Shown here: in pieces, positions 44,062 through 53,183 of the stretch
Position numbering within the stretch: the stretch's first letter is position 1
Layout: each line of letters opens with the position of its first letter
Source of the DNA: Candidatus Poseidoniaceae archaeon
GTDB taxonomy: Archaea > Thermoplasmatota > Poseidoniia > Poseidoniales > Poseidoniaceae
Reading direction: 5' to 3'
Assembly: GCA_949373095.1 (NCBI GenBank)
Contig: CASIBY010000003.1
Span: 171,631-235,630, forward strand
DNA: 64,000 nucleotides
Notes under the pieces: generated by a model
What the model was told of the DNA's origin: nothing
What the model saw: only the letters and a program-made list of their open reading frames with translations
The model's database searches: none
Position numbers and translations under genes: made by a program

Positions 44062-46731
44062 GTGGGCTTTACTCGACGTTCAACACAACCAGACCCAGAC
44101 CCTGTTTCAACACGAGAATGGATGGATTCCATTCGGGCAGTCAAGGAACAGCTTGGTGAAGAAGAAGCACGACGCCTTCTTCACGCTACTTTAGAGGCTG
44201 CTCGTGAGGCAGGAGTCGACGTTGACGTCGTCAATACGCCATATCTAAACAGCATCCATCCTGATGATCAGGGCACCTATCCTGGAGACCTAGACCTCGA
44301 AGAACGCCTTCATGGAATTCTACGATGGAACGCTATGATGTTGGTAACCCGTGGAAACAAGTATTTTGAAGGAATCGGCGGCCATATTTCCACCTATGCT
44401 TCTGCGTCCCATGCTTGGGAAGTCGGATTCAATCATTTCTTCCGAGGTAAAGACGGGGACGGCTCTGGCGACCACCTCTACTGGCAAGGGCATGCTTCTC
44501 CTGGAATTTATGCACGTGCGTGGCTCGAAGGACGCCTTACTCTGGAAAACATGGAACAATTCCGACAAGAAGTCGCCGGCGGAGGCCTCTCTTCCTACCC
44601 CCATCCTCGCTTGATGCCTGATTTCTGGGAATTTCCTTCAGTGAGCATGGGGCTTGGTGCAATGACGGCAATCCATCAGGCCCGCTTTAATCGCTATCTC
44701 GAAGACCGAGGCCTTGTCACTACGGCAAACTCCAGAGTTTGGTACACCATGGGTGATGGAGAATCCGATGAGCCAGAATCCCTTTCCCAACTATCTCTTG
44801 CAGGAAGAGAAGGGTTGGATAACATTGTCATGACGATGAATTGCAACCTCCAACGTCTTGACGGACCAGTGCGAGGAAACTCAAAGATTGTGCAAGAACT
44901 CGAAGGACGATTCCGTGGCTCTGGCTGGAACGTAATCAAGGTTCTTTGGGGCAGTTCTTGGGACGACCTTTTTGCTCGGGACTCAGCAGGATTGTTGGCG
45001 TCTCGTCTCGCTTCGCTCGTTGATGGAGATGAACAGCGGATCATGACTGCTGACGGCGCTATAATTCGCAAAGAACTGTTCAATACTGATGGATTGAGCA
45101 ATCTTGTTTCTCATCTTAGCGACGATGACCTTGTTGACTTGTGCGCTGATGTTGGTGGACACGATTTCGTCAAGCTCCATGCTGCATATGCGCAGGCTTC
45201 TGCTCACAAAGGCCAGCCGACCGTCGTCATCATTCGAACCATCAAAGGATATGGACTCGGGCCAGCCTTTGCAGGACGAAACACGACCCACCAAAAGAAG
45301 AAGGCTGGCATGGAAACGATGCAGTTCATGCGAGATGACCTCGGGCTTTCCTTCACGGACAGTGATTTGGAATCATATCCGTACGTTCTTCCCGAAGATG
45401 TTCCCGACCTGGTTGCTTATGCAAAGGAACGTCGAACTGCACTTGACGGTTTCATGCCTTCAAGAACCGTTCCCGATGAAACCATCACCCTTCCCGCAGA
45501 GCAAGCATATGCAGGTTTTGATGAAGGCACGAAAGGGACATCTGAAGTCTCTACGACCATGGCTTTCGTCAGAGTGCTTCGCTCCCTCATGAAGGACAAA
45601 GATTTCGGTGAGCGTGTTGTGCCTATCATTCCTGATGAAGCGCGTACCTTCGGTATGGACCCGTTGTTCTCTGAATTTGGAATTTATCATCCAGAGGGGC
45701 AATTGTACAAACCCGTCGACCACAAGGTATTGATGAAGTACAAAGAATCCGAACAGGGACAACTGTTGGAAGAAGGAATCAATGAAGCCGGAGCGACCTC
45801 GACCTTCATCGCCTCAGCGACTTCCTACGCAACTCACCATTACCCCACAATACCGTTCTACACCTTCTATTCCATGTTTGGATTCCAGCGGGTTGCGGAC
45901 TTGATTTGGTCGGCTGCAGATCAGCGCGCTCGAGGCTTCCTCATGGGAGCCACATCGGGTCGCACGACCCTCAATGGAGAAGGATTGCAACATCAAGACG
46001 GTCATTCGTTACTCATGGCGCACACCAATCCTGCCGTTCGTGCCTGGGACCCAGCATTTGCTTACGAGTTGGCCACCATCATCCGTCACGGAATCGATGA
46101 AATGTATGCCCAAAATAAGGACGTCATTCACTACATTGCGGTTTACAATGAAAATTATCCGATGCCCCCGAAGCCAAAAGGCGTGGACGAAGGAATCGTG
46201 CGGGGAATGTATCTGTTGCGCGGTGCTCCAAAGGGCGAGGGCCCTGTAGTTCGCCTCGTCGGTTCAGGGCCGATTATGGTTCAAGTGTTGGACGCAGTTG
46301 AGAAGTTGGAAACCTTTGGCGTCCGATGTGAGATTTATTCTGCCACCTCCTACGGAGAAATGCGTCGTGAGGGGCTTGAATGTGACCGATGGAATCGTCT
46401 TCATCCGAGCGAGGAAGCCCGAAAACCGTGGATTGAGGACCTTCTTTCAGAATCTCTCCCAACCATTGCAGTTTCAGATAATATGGCAGCAGTCCCTGAC
46501 ATGATTCGTCAATGGGTGAACGGGCATTACACTGTTTTGGGAACGGACGGATTTGGGCGTTCGGACACTCGCGAGGCCCTTCGTCGCTTCTTTGAAATTG
46601 ACGGTGCAGCAATCGCTCTTGCTGCTCTTTCGTCCCTGGTAAGAGACGGTTCAATCGAAGCCAAAGTGTACTCAAAAGCAGAGAAAAATTTCGGTATTTC
46701 AACTGAACGAAACGACATTACTGAATTGTGA
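44062..46731 (+). CDS. aceE: pyruvate dehydrogenase E1 component, homodimeric AceE type
   Basis: E1 decarboxylates pyruvate with thiamine diphosphate and acetylates the lipoyl arm of E2. The TPP motif is GDGESDEP (residues 231-238) closing with NCN (260-262), exactly as in bacterial AceE. HISTYASASHAWEVGFNHFF and GEGLQHQDGHS are other conserved blocks. The length of 889 matches E. coli AceE (887). Archaea usually use pyruvate:ferredoxin oxidoreductase, so this is a bacterial-type enzyme, probably acquired. E2 and E3 are not nearby. The start codon is GTG. Confidence 0.95.
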   Translation: MGFTRRSTQPDPDPVSTREWMDSIRAVKEQLGEEEARRLLHATLEAAREAGVDVDVVNTPYLNSIHPDDQGTYPGDLDLEERLHGILRWNAMMLVTRGNKYFEGIGGHISTYASASHAWEVGFNHFFRGKDGDGSGDHLYWQGHASPGIYARAWLEGRLTLENMEQFRQEVAGGGLSSYPHPRLMPDFWEFPSVSMGLGAMTAIHQARFNRYLEDRGLVTTANSRVWYTMGDGESDEPESLSQLSLAGREGLDNIVMTMNCNLQRLDGPVRGNSKIVQELEGRFRGSGWNVIKVLWGSSWDDLFARDSAGLLASRLASLVDGDEQRIMTADGAIIRKELFNTDGLSNLVSHLSDDDLVDLCADVGGHDFVKLHAAYAQASAHKGQPTVVIIRTIKGYGLGPAFAGRNTTHQKKKAGMETMQFMRDDLGLSFTDSDLESYPYVLPEDVPDLVAYAKERRTALDGFMPSRTVPDETITLPAEQAYAGFDEGTKGTSEVSTTMAFVRVLRSLMKDKDFGERVVPIIPDEARTFGMDPLFSEFGIYHPEGQLYKPVDHKVLMKYKESEQGQLLEEGINEAGATSTFIASATSYATHHYPTIPFYTFYSMFGFQRVADLIWSAADQRARGFLMGATSGRTTLNGEGLQHQDGHSLLMAHTNPAVRAWDPAFAYELATIIRHGIDEMYAQNKDVIHYIAVYNENYPMPPKPKGVDEGIVRGMYLLRGAPKGEGPVVRLVGSGPIMVQVLDAVEKLETFGVRCEIYSATSYGEMRREGLECDRWNRLHPSEEARKPWIEDLLSESLPTIAVSDNMAAVPDMIRQWVNGHYTVLGTDGFGRSDTREALRRFFEIDGAAIALAALSSLVRDGSIEAKVYSKAEKNFGISTERNDITEL

Positions 46732-46737
46732 TGGGGT

Positions 46738-46756
46738 GCAAAAAACGCTATTTTGC
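46738..46756 (+). terminator. possible hairpin after aceE
   Basis: GCAAAA (46738-46743) pairs with TTTTGC (46751-46756) around a seven-base loop in the 36-base gap between the aceE stop and the convergent deacetylase stop. It is weak in GC content but well placed to end transcription from both sides. This is position and symmetry only. Confidence 0.35.
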
Positions 46757-46767
46757 GTCAATGCGAG

Positions 46768-47550
46768 TTATGCCTGAGGCGGTCTCCATGTACCTGCTTC
46801 TTTTGCAAAATCAAGAAGATGACAATAGAGCGTGACCAGGTTTACTCGTTGGTTGCTCACTTCAAACGCTTCATCTTCTTGTAGGGGGATAGGTGCGTTA
46901 TTCCAAGCCTTTTTTGCTATGAGCGAAAGAGGAAAACGGAACAGAGCTGGACCCGTTACTGGTAAGCCAAGCCTTGTGTTCCACGGACGTTCGATCACTC
47001 CTGCTAGAAACATCGCTGAGGTAACGGATTTCCATGAGTTGCCGCCCGTTTTATGACGCACCAGCCAAGAGGGGTTGACCGAGGAATCAACTGTATATCC
47101 GTGGTCGGCCAATACTTGGGCCATCCACGGGGCGACGTATCCGTTTGGGGCTCGGAAAAACGGTCGAAACGAAGGGCCAGCTGCCTGTTGAATAAGGGCG
47201 GTGGATGTTGTTAACATTGCACTGAAACCTTCAACGTCTTCGCCCCAAGCCGACCATGAGCGATGACTGTGGCCGTGACACCCTACGGTGAGTCGCTCAC
47301 CAAAGGTGGCGAGAAGACCATTAAAAAGAGAACAAAAAACATCATTTTCAAGTAAGTCAGTGATCAAAAAAAGAGTCACAGCATAATCGTGACTTGCCAT
47401 CCAACTCCGGAATCCTTCAATGCCAAGGACGTACTCAGGAGAGAGTTCTGTGTTGGAATTGAGGAACTGTTTCTTGCTCCTTGTGGGGTGGCCTTGGTAT
47501 TGAGGCAGATGCCGAAAATCATCACTGTCTACGGTGTACCATGTCCTCAT
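46768..47550 (-). CDS. polysaccharide deacetylase-like protein
   Basis: This is a NodB-homology-type carbohydrate esterase. TVDSDDF near the N-terminus gives the catalytic Asp and metal Asp, GCHGHSH (about residues 89-95) supplies the metal His residues, and FFRAPNGYVAPW (about 129-140) holds the conserved Arg-Pro. The length is 260, with no signal peptide, so it probably acts on lipid-linked or cytoplasmic sugars. Its ATG overlaps the stop of the GNAT gene by four bases. Confidence 0.82.
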   Translation of the reverse strand: MRTWYTVDSDDFRHLPQYQGHPTRSKKQFLNSNTELSPEYVLGIEGFRSWMASHDYAVTLFLITDLLENDVFCSLFNGLLATFGERLTVGCHGHSHRSWSAWGEDVEGFSAMLTTSTALIQQAAGPSFRPFFRAPNGYVAPWMAQVLADHGYTVDSSVNPSWLVRHKTGGNSWKSVTSAMFLAGVIERPWNTRLGLPVTGPALFRFPLSLIAKKAWNNAPIPLQEDEAFEVSNQRVNLVTLYCHLLDFAKEAGTWRPPQA

Positions 47551-48122
47551 GGTGCCTCACCACGCCCAATATCGACGAGGTGAAGATGATGGGGGACGGT
47601 CCGTTCGTTGAATTCGATTCCAATAAATTGTTCAAGCCGTTCACCGTTCCAGCGGTTGCAAATTGCACTGGCGGTAGCTAATCCTGCTTCATTGTGCGGA
47701 TGAACTGCAATTTCCACGACAACTCCATCTCCACGATGCTTTAACCAATCAAACACAGCATCTACGCAAAGAGTTGCAATGCCTTGCTTTTGATGGTCTT
47801 TGCGAACCCAGTACCCAAGATTGTATTTGGCATGCAAAGATTGTAATTCATCTCCTAATCCGAGCAATCCGATGAATTTCTTAGTTTCAGCCTGATGGAT
47901 GGACCAGAAATGGAGTTGGTCTGTTCCATTTTGCGCTTGAATGTCAAAAAGCATGTCGCGAAGTTGACGGCGGATATCCTCGGTGGGGTTAAGCCATGGA
48001 AGTGCGGTTTGAGCGGCTACTGGATCTTCATGATATGTCTCAAGAAGGTCCGTCAAAATATTGTTTTTTGCAGGATTGAGGATGATGCCATTTTCCAAGC
48101 GCAGTGTTGGTGTCTGAGTCAT
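47547..48122 (-). CDS. GNAT family N-acetyltransferase (RimJ-like)
   Basis: The 191-residue protein has the acetyl-CoA fold seen in RimJ/RimL-type enzymes: WSIHQAETKKFIGLLGL, LGYWVRKDHQKQGIATLCVDAVFDWL (with the QxGxxT-like pyrophosphate loop near residue 115) and HPHNEAGLATASAI. It overlaps the deacetylase gene by four bases, so the two are co-translated; a deacetylase and an acetyltransferase in one operon suggest N-acyl exchange on an amino sugar. I use the ATG at 48122. Confidence 0.8.
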   Translation of the reverse strand: MTQTPTLRLENGIILNPAKNNILTDLLETYHEDPVAAQTALPWLNPTEDIRRQLRDMLFDIQAQNGTDQLHFWSIHQAETKKFIGLLGLGDELQSLHAKYNLGYWVRKDHQKQGIATLCVDAVFDWLKHRGDGVVVEIAVHPHNEAGLATASAICNRWNGERLEQFIGIEFNERTVPHHLHLVDIGRGEAP

Positions 48123-48131
48123 TTCATTCAC

Positions 48132-49280
48132 CTAACCGAGCAGTTGAGACCGTGCCTGAAGAACTTGAGGATTATTGGGGTGGACATATGCGGCCATATC
48201 AAGCGTCCACTTCACATGGTCGTGACGTCCCAAGTGTTGCATAAGGACCGAGATGTGCAACAGCATATTCAGGTTTTCATGAAGATGCGGTCCAAGCGTG
48301 TCGAGCGTTGTCGCCGCCTCGTTCATTCGCCCGTGCTTGATGTGTTCCATCGCTTCTACCACTTCTTGGTACACGCGGTGGTCATCCCATGCTTCACCTT
48401 GAGGCCAAGGCCATATGCGATTGTTATCAATCGGGGGTGCGGGCGTTTGTTCCTGAGGTTGTGCGGAGGGAGGTGCTTCAATCGGTTGAGCAACTTCATC
48501 ATCATCCGGTAAATCGGGAAGAGCGCTTTCTTGGCTCTGAGGGGCTTGAGCAACAGGAGTTCCTTCGGCTGTTGGGGCATGTAGCGGTTGCTCCGTTTGG
48601 ATGTCAGAGGGCAACTCTGGGGTAGAAGTGACTTCAGTTTCCATGGCCGTTGCTTGAGCAAGAGAGGAATGTACTGGCTCTTCGTCAGGAAGGTCAGGTA
48701 GGTCGGGGGTTACATCTCCAGCATTTGGGCCGACACTTCCCAGCAGGTCGTCGTCATTCGCTGTTGGTGTAGATGGAGAGTACAAGCCCCCTTTGCCGGT
48801 ATGGATAGGCTCTGCAACTTCTGCAAAGGGGTCTGTCTTTTCGATTTCAAACATGACCGAAGCAGTTGGAGCATCGCTGGGTTGCAATTCAACCTCTTCC
48901 TCTTCCTCGCTGGAAACGGTTTCGGAAAGGGTAGGGCCGTCTCCCTCAATGAATTGAAACGCCTCAGGAATTTCTTCTCCGTCTTCGTTGGTTTCAGTGG
49001 TGGCGAGTTCGTACTGGTCGACGTCAACGGTAACATCCTCAAGCGATAGCACGGCTTCAACTACCTCGCCTGCCTCATCAAGAATCTCATTGTCCCCGAG
49101 AAGAAGACTCATGATTTCTTCGCCTGTTGCAGTAGGTTCAGCCATCGGCTGTTCCCGGGCAGATTTGTTGAGGGAGTAATAGCACTGAGCGCATGTTTCA
49201 GCCCCTTCCTCATTCAGATATCCGCAATAGGGGCAAGGCTGACCATCGGTCACCTTCTCCTTCTTTTTGCGACCGAACAT
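48132..49280 (-). CDS. zinc-ribbon protein with acidic disordered linker and TPR-like C-terminus
   Basis: The N-terminus holds a four-cysteine zinc ribbon (CPYCGYLNEEGAETCAQC, residues 16-33). It is followed by about 240 residues rich in Glu, Asp, Pro and Thr with no predicted fold, including repeated PDLPDDDE and PDLPDEEP motifs. The last 90 residues (VYQEVVEAMEHIKHGRMNEAATTL and onward) form TPR-like helices. Such proteins often recruit partners through the tail. It is the first gene of the minus-strand run that includes GNAT and deacetylase, and is divergent from the UPF1-like helicase. The function is unknown. Confidence 0.65.
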   Translation of the reverse strand: MFGRKKKEKVTDGQPCPYCGYLNEEGAETCAQCYYSLNKSAREQPMAEPTATGEEIMSLLLGDNEILDEAGEVVEAVLSLEDVTVDVDQYELATTETNEDGEEIPEAFQFIEGDGPTLSETVSSEEEEEVELQPSDAPTASVMFEIEKTDPFAEVAEPIHTGKGGLYSPSTPTANDDDLLGSVGPNAGDVTPDLPDLPDEEPVHSSLAQATAMETEVTSTPELPSDIQTEQPLHAPTAEGTPVAQAPQSQESALPDLPDDDEVAQPIEAPPSAQPQEQTPAPPIDNNRIWPWPQGEAWDDHRVYQEVVEAMEHIKHGRMNEAATTLDTLGPHLHENLNMLLHISVLMQHLGRHDHVKWTLDMAAYVHPNNPQVLQARSQLLG

Positions 49281-49320
49281 CTACTCACCCAGTCATCGGC
49301 TGTACAATCTTGGTTTAAGA

Positions 49321-51408
49321 ATGCGGGTTTCCCGATTAACCAACGCATCATTCCAGAGGCATATGCTGATGAAGCGAGGCGACTTGGTTGTCGTCATGGG
49401 GCGCAAAGGTTCAGTGCATCGGATGAACAATGCGGCAATGCCGGATGTTCCGATGGCTAAGGGAGAGCCCATGCCTGATCGTTGGCGGAAAAGTCAGGAC
49501 CACTTTCAACGTTTTACAGAGCTCATCAAACAAGAATTGGACGATGAAACTCAACTGGTCGAAGAACGGTGGAAAACCTGGACTAAACAGCGTTTGGTCG
49601 TTGCTGGAGTGGCAATTTTTGATCTCAGTGCAAGACCACAGGGCCGCTTCTTTGGCGACGATATTATCGTGTTTGAAACACAGCGTGGTGACCGAATGCC
49701 GAACCATCGGTTTGGGCCGGGTGACATCGTGTTGATTTCTCGTTCCAGGCCATGGGGGGAGAAAGTCGTAGAAGGCGTTGTTCTGGACCGCGGTCCAACA
49801 CGCATACGAATTGTGGTTAAGGAACGGCCTAAAGATGTCAAGAAAGGTGGATGGCGCTTGGATCGCGGGGCAAACCGTGTAGCCCATGACCGAATGCATG
49901 AGGCCCTCATCGGCTTCCATTCAACCGAAGGTGAAAGCGGCACCGTGCTAAGAGACCTTCTCCTAGCGAATGTTTTGGATGTCAATGAAAGTGCTTCACT
50001 CCCTCCAGATATTCGGGGAAAACCTTCCCTTCGGGCTCCTCGACCGAATGTTTCCCACCTCAACGCCTCGCAACAACAGGCCATCGAGTTGGGTCTTTCT
50101 CAACGCTTGACGCTCATTCAAGGCCCACCTGGGACCGGAAAAACCTACACTGCCGTCCATCTTCTCAATACTATGGCCCATTTGGGCAGCGGCCCGTTAT
50201 TGGCTACTGCCGAGTCCAATGTTGCCGTAGATAATTTGCTCGAAGGCCTCCTTGATTTAGGCGTCAAAGCCTTGCGCATAGGCCGTCCTGTAAAAGTCCG
50301 AGAAGCGCTGCGAGATGCAACGCTTGACGCTCTTGTTGAACAGCACCCGATGCAAGAGGAACTCGCCTTTCTTCATGATGAACAACGGCAACTTCGCAAG
50401 GCACTCCCTTCATTGAGGGGGAAAGAAAAAGGGTTGATGCACAAAGATATCAGTATTAATCAACGAGAAATACGGCGCCTTGAGACCAATATGATGGCGA
50501 GTATTTTGGATGAAGCAGAAGTGATTTGTGCTACGACTATCGGATGTGGTCACAGATTATTGGAGTCCAGAAAATTCCCAATAGTTCTCATGGATGAGGC
50601 CACTCAGGCCAGTGAGCCCAGTGCATTGGTTCCTATTGTGAAGGGATGCAGGCAATTGATTCTCGTTGGTGACCATCAACAACTGCCGCCAACGGTGATC
50701 AGTCGACGTGCTGAGCAGGGTGGGTTAAATCGGTCACTTTTCGAACGATTAATTGCTTGCGAGCTTACTTCCACGATGCTTACGACACAATACCGAATGC
50801 ATCCGGTCATGCGCGAGTACCCGAGCGCCCGATTTTACGAGAACAGACTGGAAGATGGATGCGCATCTGCGGACCGCCCAGCTCCGGCAGGATTTTTATG
50901 GCCGGATTGGGATCGTCCAATGGCCTTCATACCGATAGAGGGAGCGGAAGTCCAAGATGAGGAAGGAAAAAGCCGATCCAATCCCGATGAAGCGGCAAAA
51001 GTCATTGGCATCGTCGATGAATTGCTTGCTATGGGCGATATTCAAGCCAGTGAAATAGGAATCGTCACTCCGTATAATGGACAAGTCCGACTGCTCTCCT
51101 CATTGTTTGAACAAGCAGGTGGATTGGAACCTGGTCAGCGTTATAGCGGCTTAGAGATCAAGAGTGTTGATGGCTATCAAGGGCGAGAAAAAGACGTCAT
51201 TGTATTTTCCACCGTACGTGCTAACGACGCAGGTGAAATTGGTTTCTTGTCCGACCATCGTCGCCTCAATGTTGCAATTACGAGGGCAAAGCGTGGCCTA
51301 ATTGTTCTGGGCCATCCTACTACACTACGTCACGACCCAACTTGGCGGGCATATTTGGATTGGGCCGATGAGAGTGGATTATTTGCTTGGCATCTGACGC
51401 ACAGTTAG
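49321..51408 (+). CDS. UPF1/DNA2-like superfamily 1 helicase
   Basis: This SF1B-type helicase has Walker A GPPGTGKTYTAVHL, motif Ia ATAESNVAVDNLLEGL, motif II DEATQASEPSAL, motif III LVGDHQQLPPTV, motif IV TTQYRMHPVM, motif V SVDGYQGREKDVI and motif VI NVAITRAKRGLIVLG. The N-terminal 200 residues form a beta-rich domain (RFGPGDIVLISR) like the 1B domain of UPF1 and IGHMBP2. It likely acts on RNA or DNA 5'-to-3'. The start is uncertain: ATGs at 49321, 49363, 49369 and 49396 are all in frame. It overlaps the divergent zinc-ribbon gene only if started further upstream. Confidence 0.9.
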   Translation: MRVSRLTNASFQRHMLMKRGDLVVVMGRKGSVHRMNNAAMPDVPMAKGEPMPDRWRKSQDHFQRFTELIKQELDDETQLVEERWKTWTKQRLVVAGVAIFDLSARPQGRFFGDDIIVFETQRGDRMPNHRFGPGDIVLISRSRPWGEKVVEGVVLDRGPTRIRIVVKERPKDVKKGGWRLDRGANRVAHDRMHEALIGFHSTEGESGTVLRDLLLANVLDVNESASLPPDIRGKPSLRAPRPNVSHLNASQQQAIELGLSQRLTLIQGPPGTGKTYTAVHLLNTMAHLGSGPLLATAESNVAVDNLLEGLLDLGVKALRIGRPVKVREALRDATLDALVEQHPMQEELAFLHDEQRQLRKALPSLRGKEKGLMHKDISINQREIRRLETNMMASILDEAEVICATTIGCGHRLLESRKFPIVLMDEATQASEPSALVPIVKGCRQLILVGDHQQLPPTVISRRAEQGGLNRSLFERLIACELTSTMLTTQYRMHPVMREYPSARFYENRLEDGCASADRPAPAGFLWPDWDRPMAFIPIEGAEVQDEEGKSRSNPDEAAKVIGIVDELLAMGDIQASEIGIVTPYNGQVRLLSSLFEQAGGLEPGQRYSGLEIKSVDGYQGREKDVIVFSTVRANDAGEIGFLSDHRRLNVAITRAKRGLIVLGHPTTLRHDPTWRAYLDWADESGLFAWHLTHS

Positions 51409-51446
51409 AAGCGCAAATTGACAAAGGAGAACCCACGCCTAAGACC

Positions 51447-52013
51447 ATGGCCGACAGTCCTATCACGATGGTTCAGGGAGGCGGAACGCTCGCTCAAACC
51501 GTTTTGGCTTCAGCACCAGAAGGAATGCTCATTGCTCCAGCATGGAAACGGGTTGCAGCGTTTATGCTCGATGTTGTGCTGATTAGCGTGGTCCTCTCAT
51601 TTGCTACTGGAGGACGACTTCTAGCTGCCCTGTTCAACATGAGTCTCCTTACCGCCGATGTAAGGACAGGGGCCTTTTTCGTTTTGAATTGGTTTGTGTT
51701 TCTTTCTTCTTTTTATCTCTATTTCAAGTACACCGGACAAACCATCGGGAGGTCACTTGCCCAACGCGGATTTCGCATCGCCATTGTTCATGACAATGGA
51801 ACGCTGCTTGAGCAACACCACTGGGGTCCACGAGCCATGGCCAAACTGATTTACCTCATTCCTGCTGTAGGATGGCTGTATTTCGGTCTTCGTGATGCTT
51901 ACAATGCCCAATCGTCAAAAGAAGAATATCGGACCAAGGTTGACCTCAAACACCATACTGTTGCGGCTGTAGATTGGTCCTTGCCGTCCGAAACTCGTTT
52001 CGGTCTTCGCTGA
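51447..52013 (+). CDS. RDD-family membrane protein
   Basis: The 188-residue protein has an RDD domain: PAWKRVAAFMLDVVLIS (the Arg and Asp of the signature), two more helices at about 75-115, and YTGQTIGRSLAQRGFRIAIVHDNG, typical of the loop after helix 2. A fourth helix (LIYLIPAVGWLYFGL) precedes a soluble tail. I start it at the ATG at 51447; upstream codons overlap the helicase. RDD proteins may be transporters or membrane organisers. A second RDD protein lies at 22841. Confidence 0.75.
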   Translation: MADSPITMVQGGGTLAQTVLASAPEGMLIAPAWKRVAAFMLDVVLISVVLSFATGGRLLAALFNMSLLTADVRTGAFFVLNWFVFLSSFYLYFKYTGQTIGRSLAQRGFRIAIVHDNGTLLEQHHWGPRAMAKLIYLIPAVGWLYFGLRDAYNAQSSKEEYRTKVDLKHHTVAAVDWSLPSETRFGLR

Positions 52014-52078
52014 ATTTTATCAATTTCAAGCATGCTATTGAAGTACAGCCACCTCTCAGTAGTGGTTGGTGAGAATGT

Positions 52079-52975
52079 ATGAGCGATGACCACAGCGCCC
52101 GAGCAGGTTCCCTGAATACTTCCCTTCAATCGGTTTCAATGGAGATTGATGATGATGATGAAGATATCATCATGGTCGTTGTAGAATTGACAAACGAATC
52201 TGCCATTCCAGTTGGGGGGTTATCTGCCGCTCTCGTGAGCGACAAAGGTCAACGGTTCGACCCCATCGACGGGATTAGTTCGATTGGACCTGGCTTAACT
52301 CGACAATTTAAGTTTGAAGCGTCTATTGATTCCGGTGAATGGACGTTTGAATTCAACGGAGGCGGCCATGCGATCTCGTTAGGCCCATATGCTGCAGATT
52401 TTGAATTTCAAGCTGACCAGGGCCGGAAGGTTGGCAACGCGATCGGTTCGAGTCTGTTCAGTGGAGCATTCGATAACCACCTAGATGACTTTGGTTCTAC
52501 AGAAGAACGTGGAATTATTGATGCTGGAACCATCGCGATGACTTCGTATTTTGGTGAAAACAGTGAAGGTGGGTCGACAAAGGTTGTCCTTGGCGAAGCA
52601 GGCAATGTAGAGGAAGAAGACGGACCTCGCAAACCGCCGTGGCAGAGCGAAAAGCCCACTGCTGCGGAGCCAGCAACGCCTCCTGCTACCAGCCCCGACC
52701 CGCTTCTTGCACCACTCACTCCACTGGCATCTGTAACACCACCAGTTGCCGAGCCTACTCCTGAGGCTGTAACTCCGCTTCAACCGCTCACAGTATCCGA
52801 GCCTGTGGAAGAACCAACACCCGCTCCAAAACCCGCCCCCAAGACAGCAGCAACCCCACCACCTCTCCCCACCTCTTCGAAAGCAACTTCTGGCCCTCCT
52901 AGCGGTCCACCGTCCGGTTCTCCTAGCGGTCCACCCTCCGGTCCTCCAAGCGGTCCACCTTCCGGCTCCTCCTAG
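52079..52975 (+). CDS. beta-sandwich protein with Pro-rich linker and GPPS-repeat tail, frameshifted in the repeat
   Basis: Residues 1-110 look like a beta-sandwich (EDIIMVVVELTNESAIPVGGLSAALVSD and onward), resembling an Ig-like or interaction domain. About residues 195-270 are a Pro/Ala/Thr-rich linker. The protein then enters GPPS tetrapeptide repeats, and the frame stops at 52975. The DNA repeat runs on well past this stop. Removing one base at 52966/52967 keeps the GPPS frame open to a TGA at 53172-53174, giving about 364 residues ending SGRPSRPDEL. The product is probably longer than the literal frame, unless slippage in the repeat truncates it in this strain. There is no signal peptide. 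Confidence 0.7.
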   Translation: MSDDHSARAGSLNTSLQSVSMEIDDDDEDIIMVVVELTNESAIPVGGLSAALVSDKGQRFDPIDGISSIGPGLTRQFKFEASIDSGEWTFEFNGGGHAISLGPYAADFEFQADQGRKVGNAIGSSLFSGAFDNHLDDFGSTEERGIIDAGTIAMTSYFGENSEGGSTKVVLGEAGNVEEEDGPRKPPWQSEKPTAAEPATPPATSPDPLLAPLTPLASVTPPVAEPTPEAVTPLQPLTVSEPVEEPTPAPKPAPKTAATPPPLPTSSKATSGPPSGPPSGSPSGPPSGPPSGPPSGSS

Positions 52976-53156
52976 CGGTCCACCTTCCGGTCCACCTTCC
53001 GGTCCTCCTAGCGGTCCACCTTCCGGTCCACCTTCCGGTCCTCCTAGCGGTCCACCGTCCGGTCCTCCTAGCGGTCCACCGTCCGGTCCTCCTAGCGGTC
53101 CACCGTCCGGTCCTCCTAGCGGTCCACCGTCCGGCCCTCCTAGCGGCCGACCGTCT
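52892..53156 (+). repeat. coding minisatellite of 12-bp units (Gly-Pro-Pro-Ser)
   Basis: About 22 units of the type GGTCCTCCTAGC or GGTCCACCGTCC alternate in 24-bp pairs. Units near the centre (about 53015-53130) are identical, while those at both ends carry substitutions. This is the usual sign of expansion and contraction in the middle of a tandem array. One unit contains a one-base insertion. Confidence 0.95.
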
Positions 53157-53183
53157 CGCCCTGATGAGCTCTGAGGTGATTAT

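Noticed and set aside
52892-53156. Collagen-like protein
   Set aside because: The period is four residues (GPPS), so it cannot form the GXY triple helix.
52892-53156. CRISPR array
   Set aside because: Units are contiguous 12-bp coding repeats without unique spacers, and no cas gene is present anywhere in the window.
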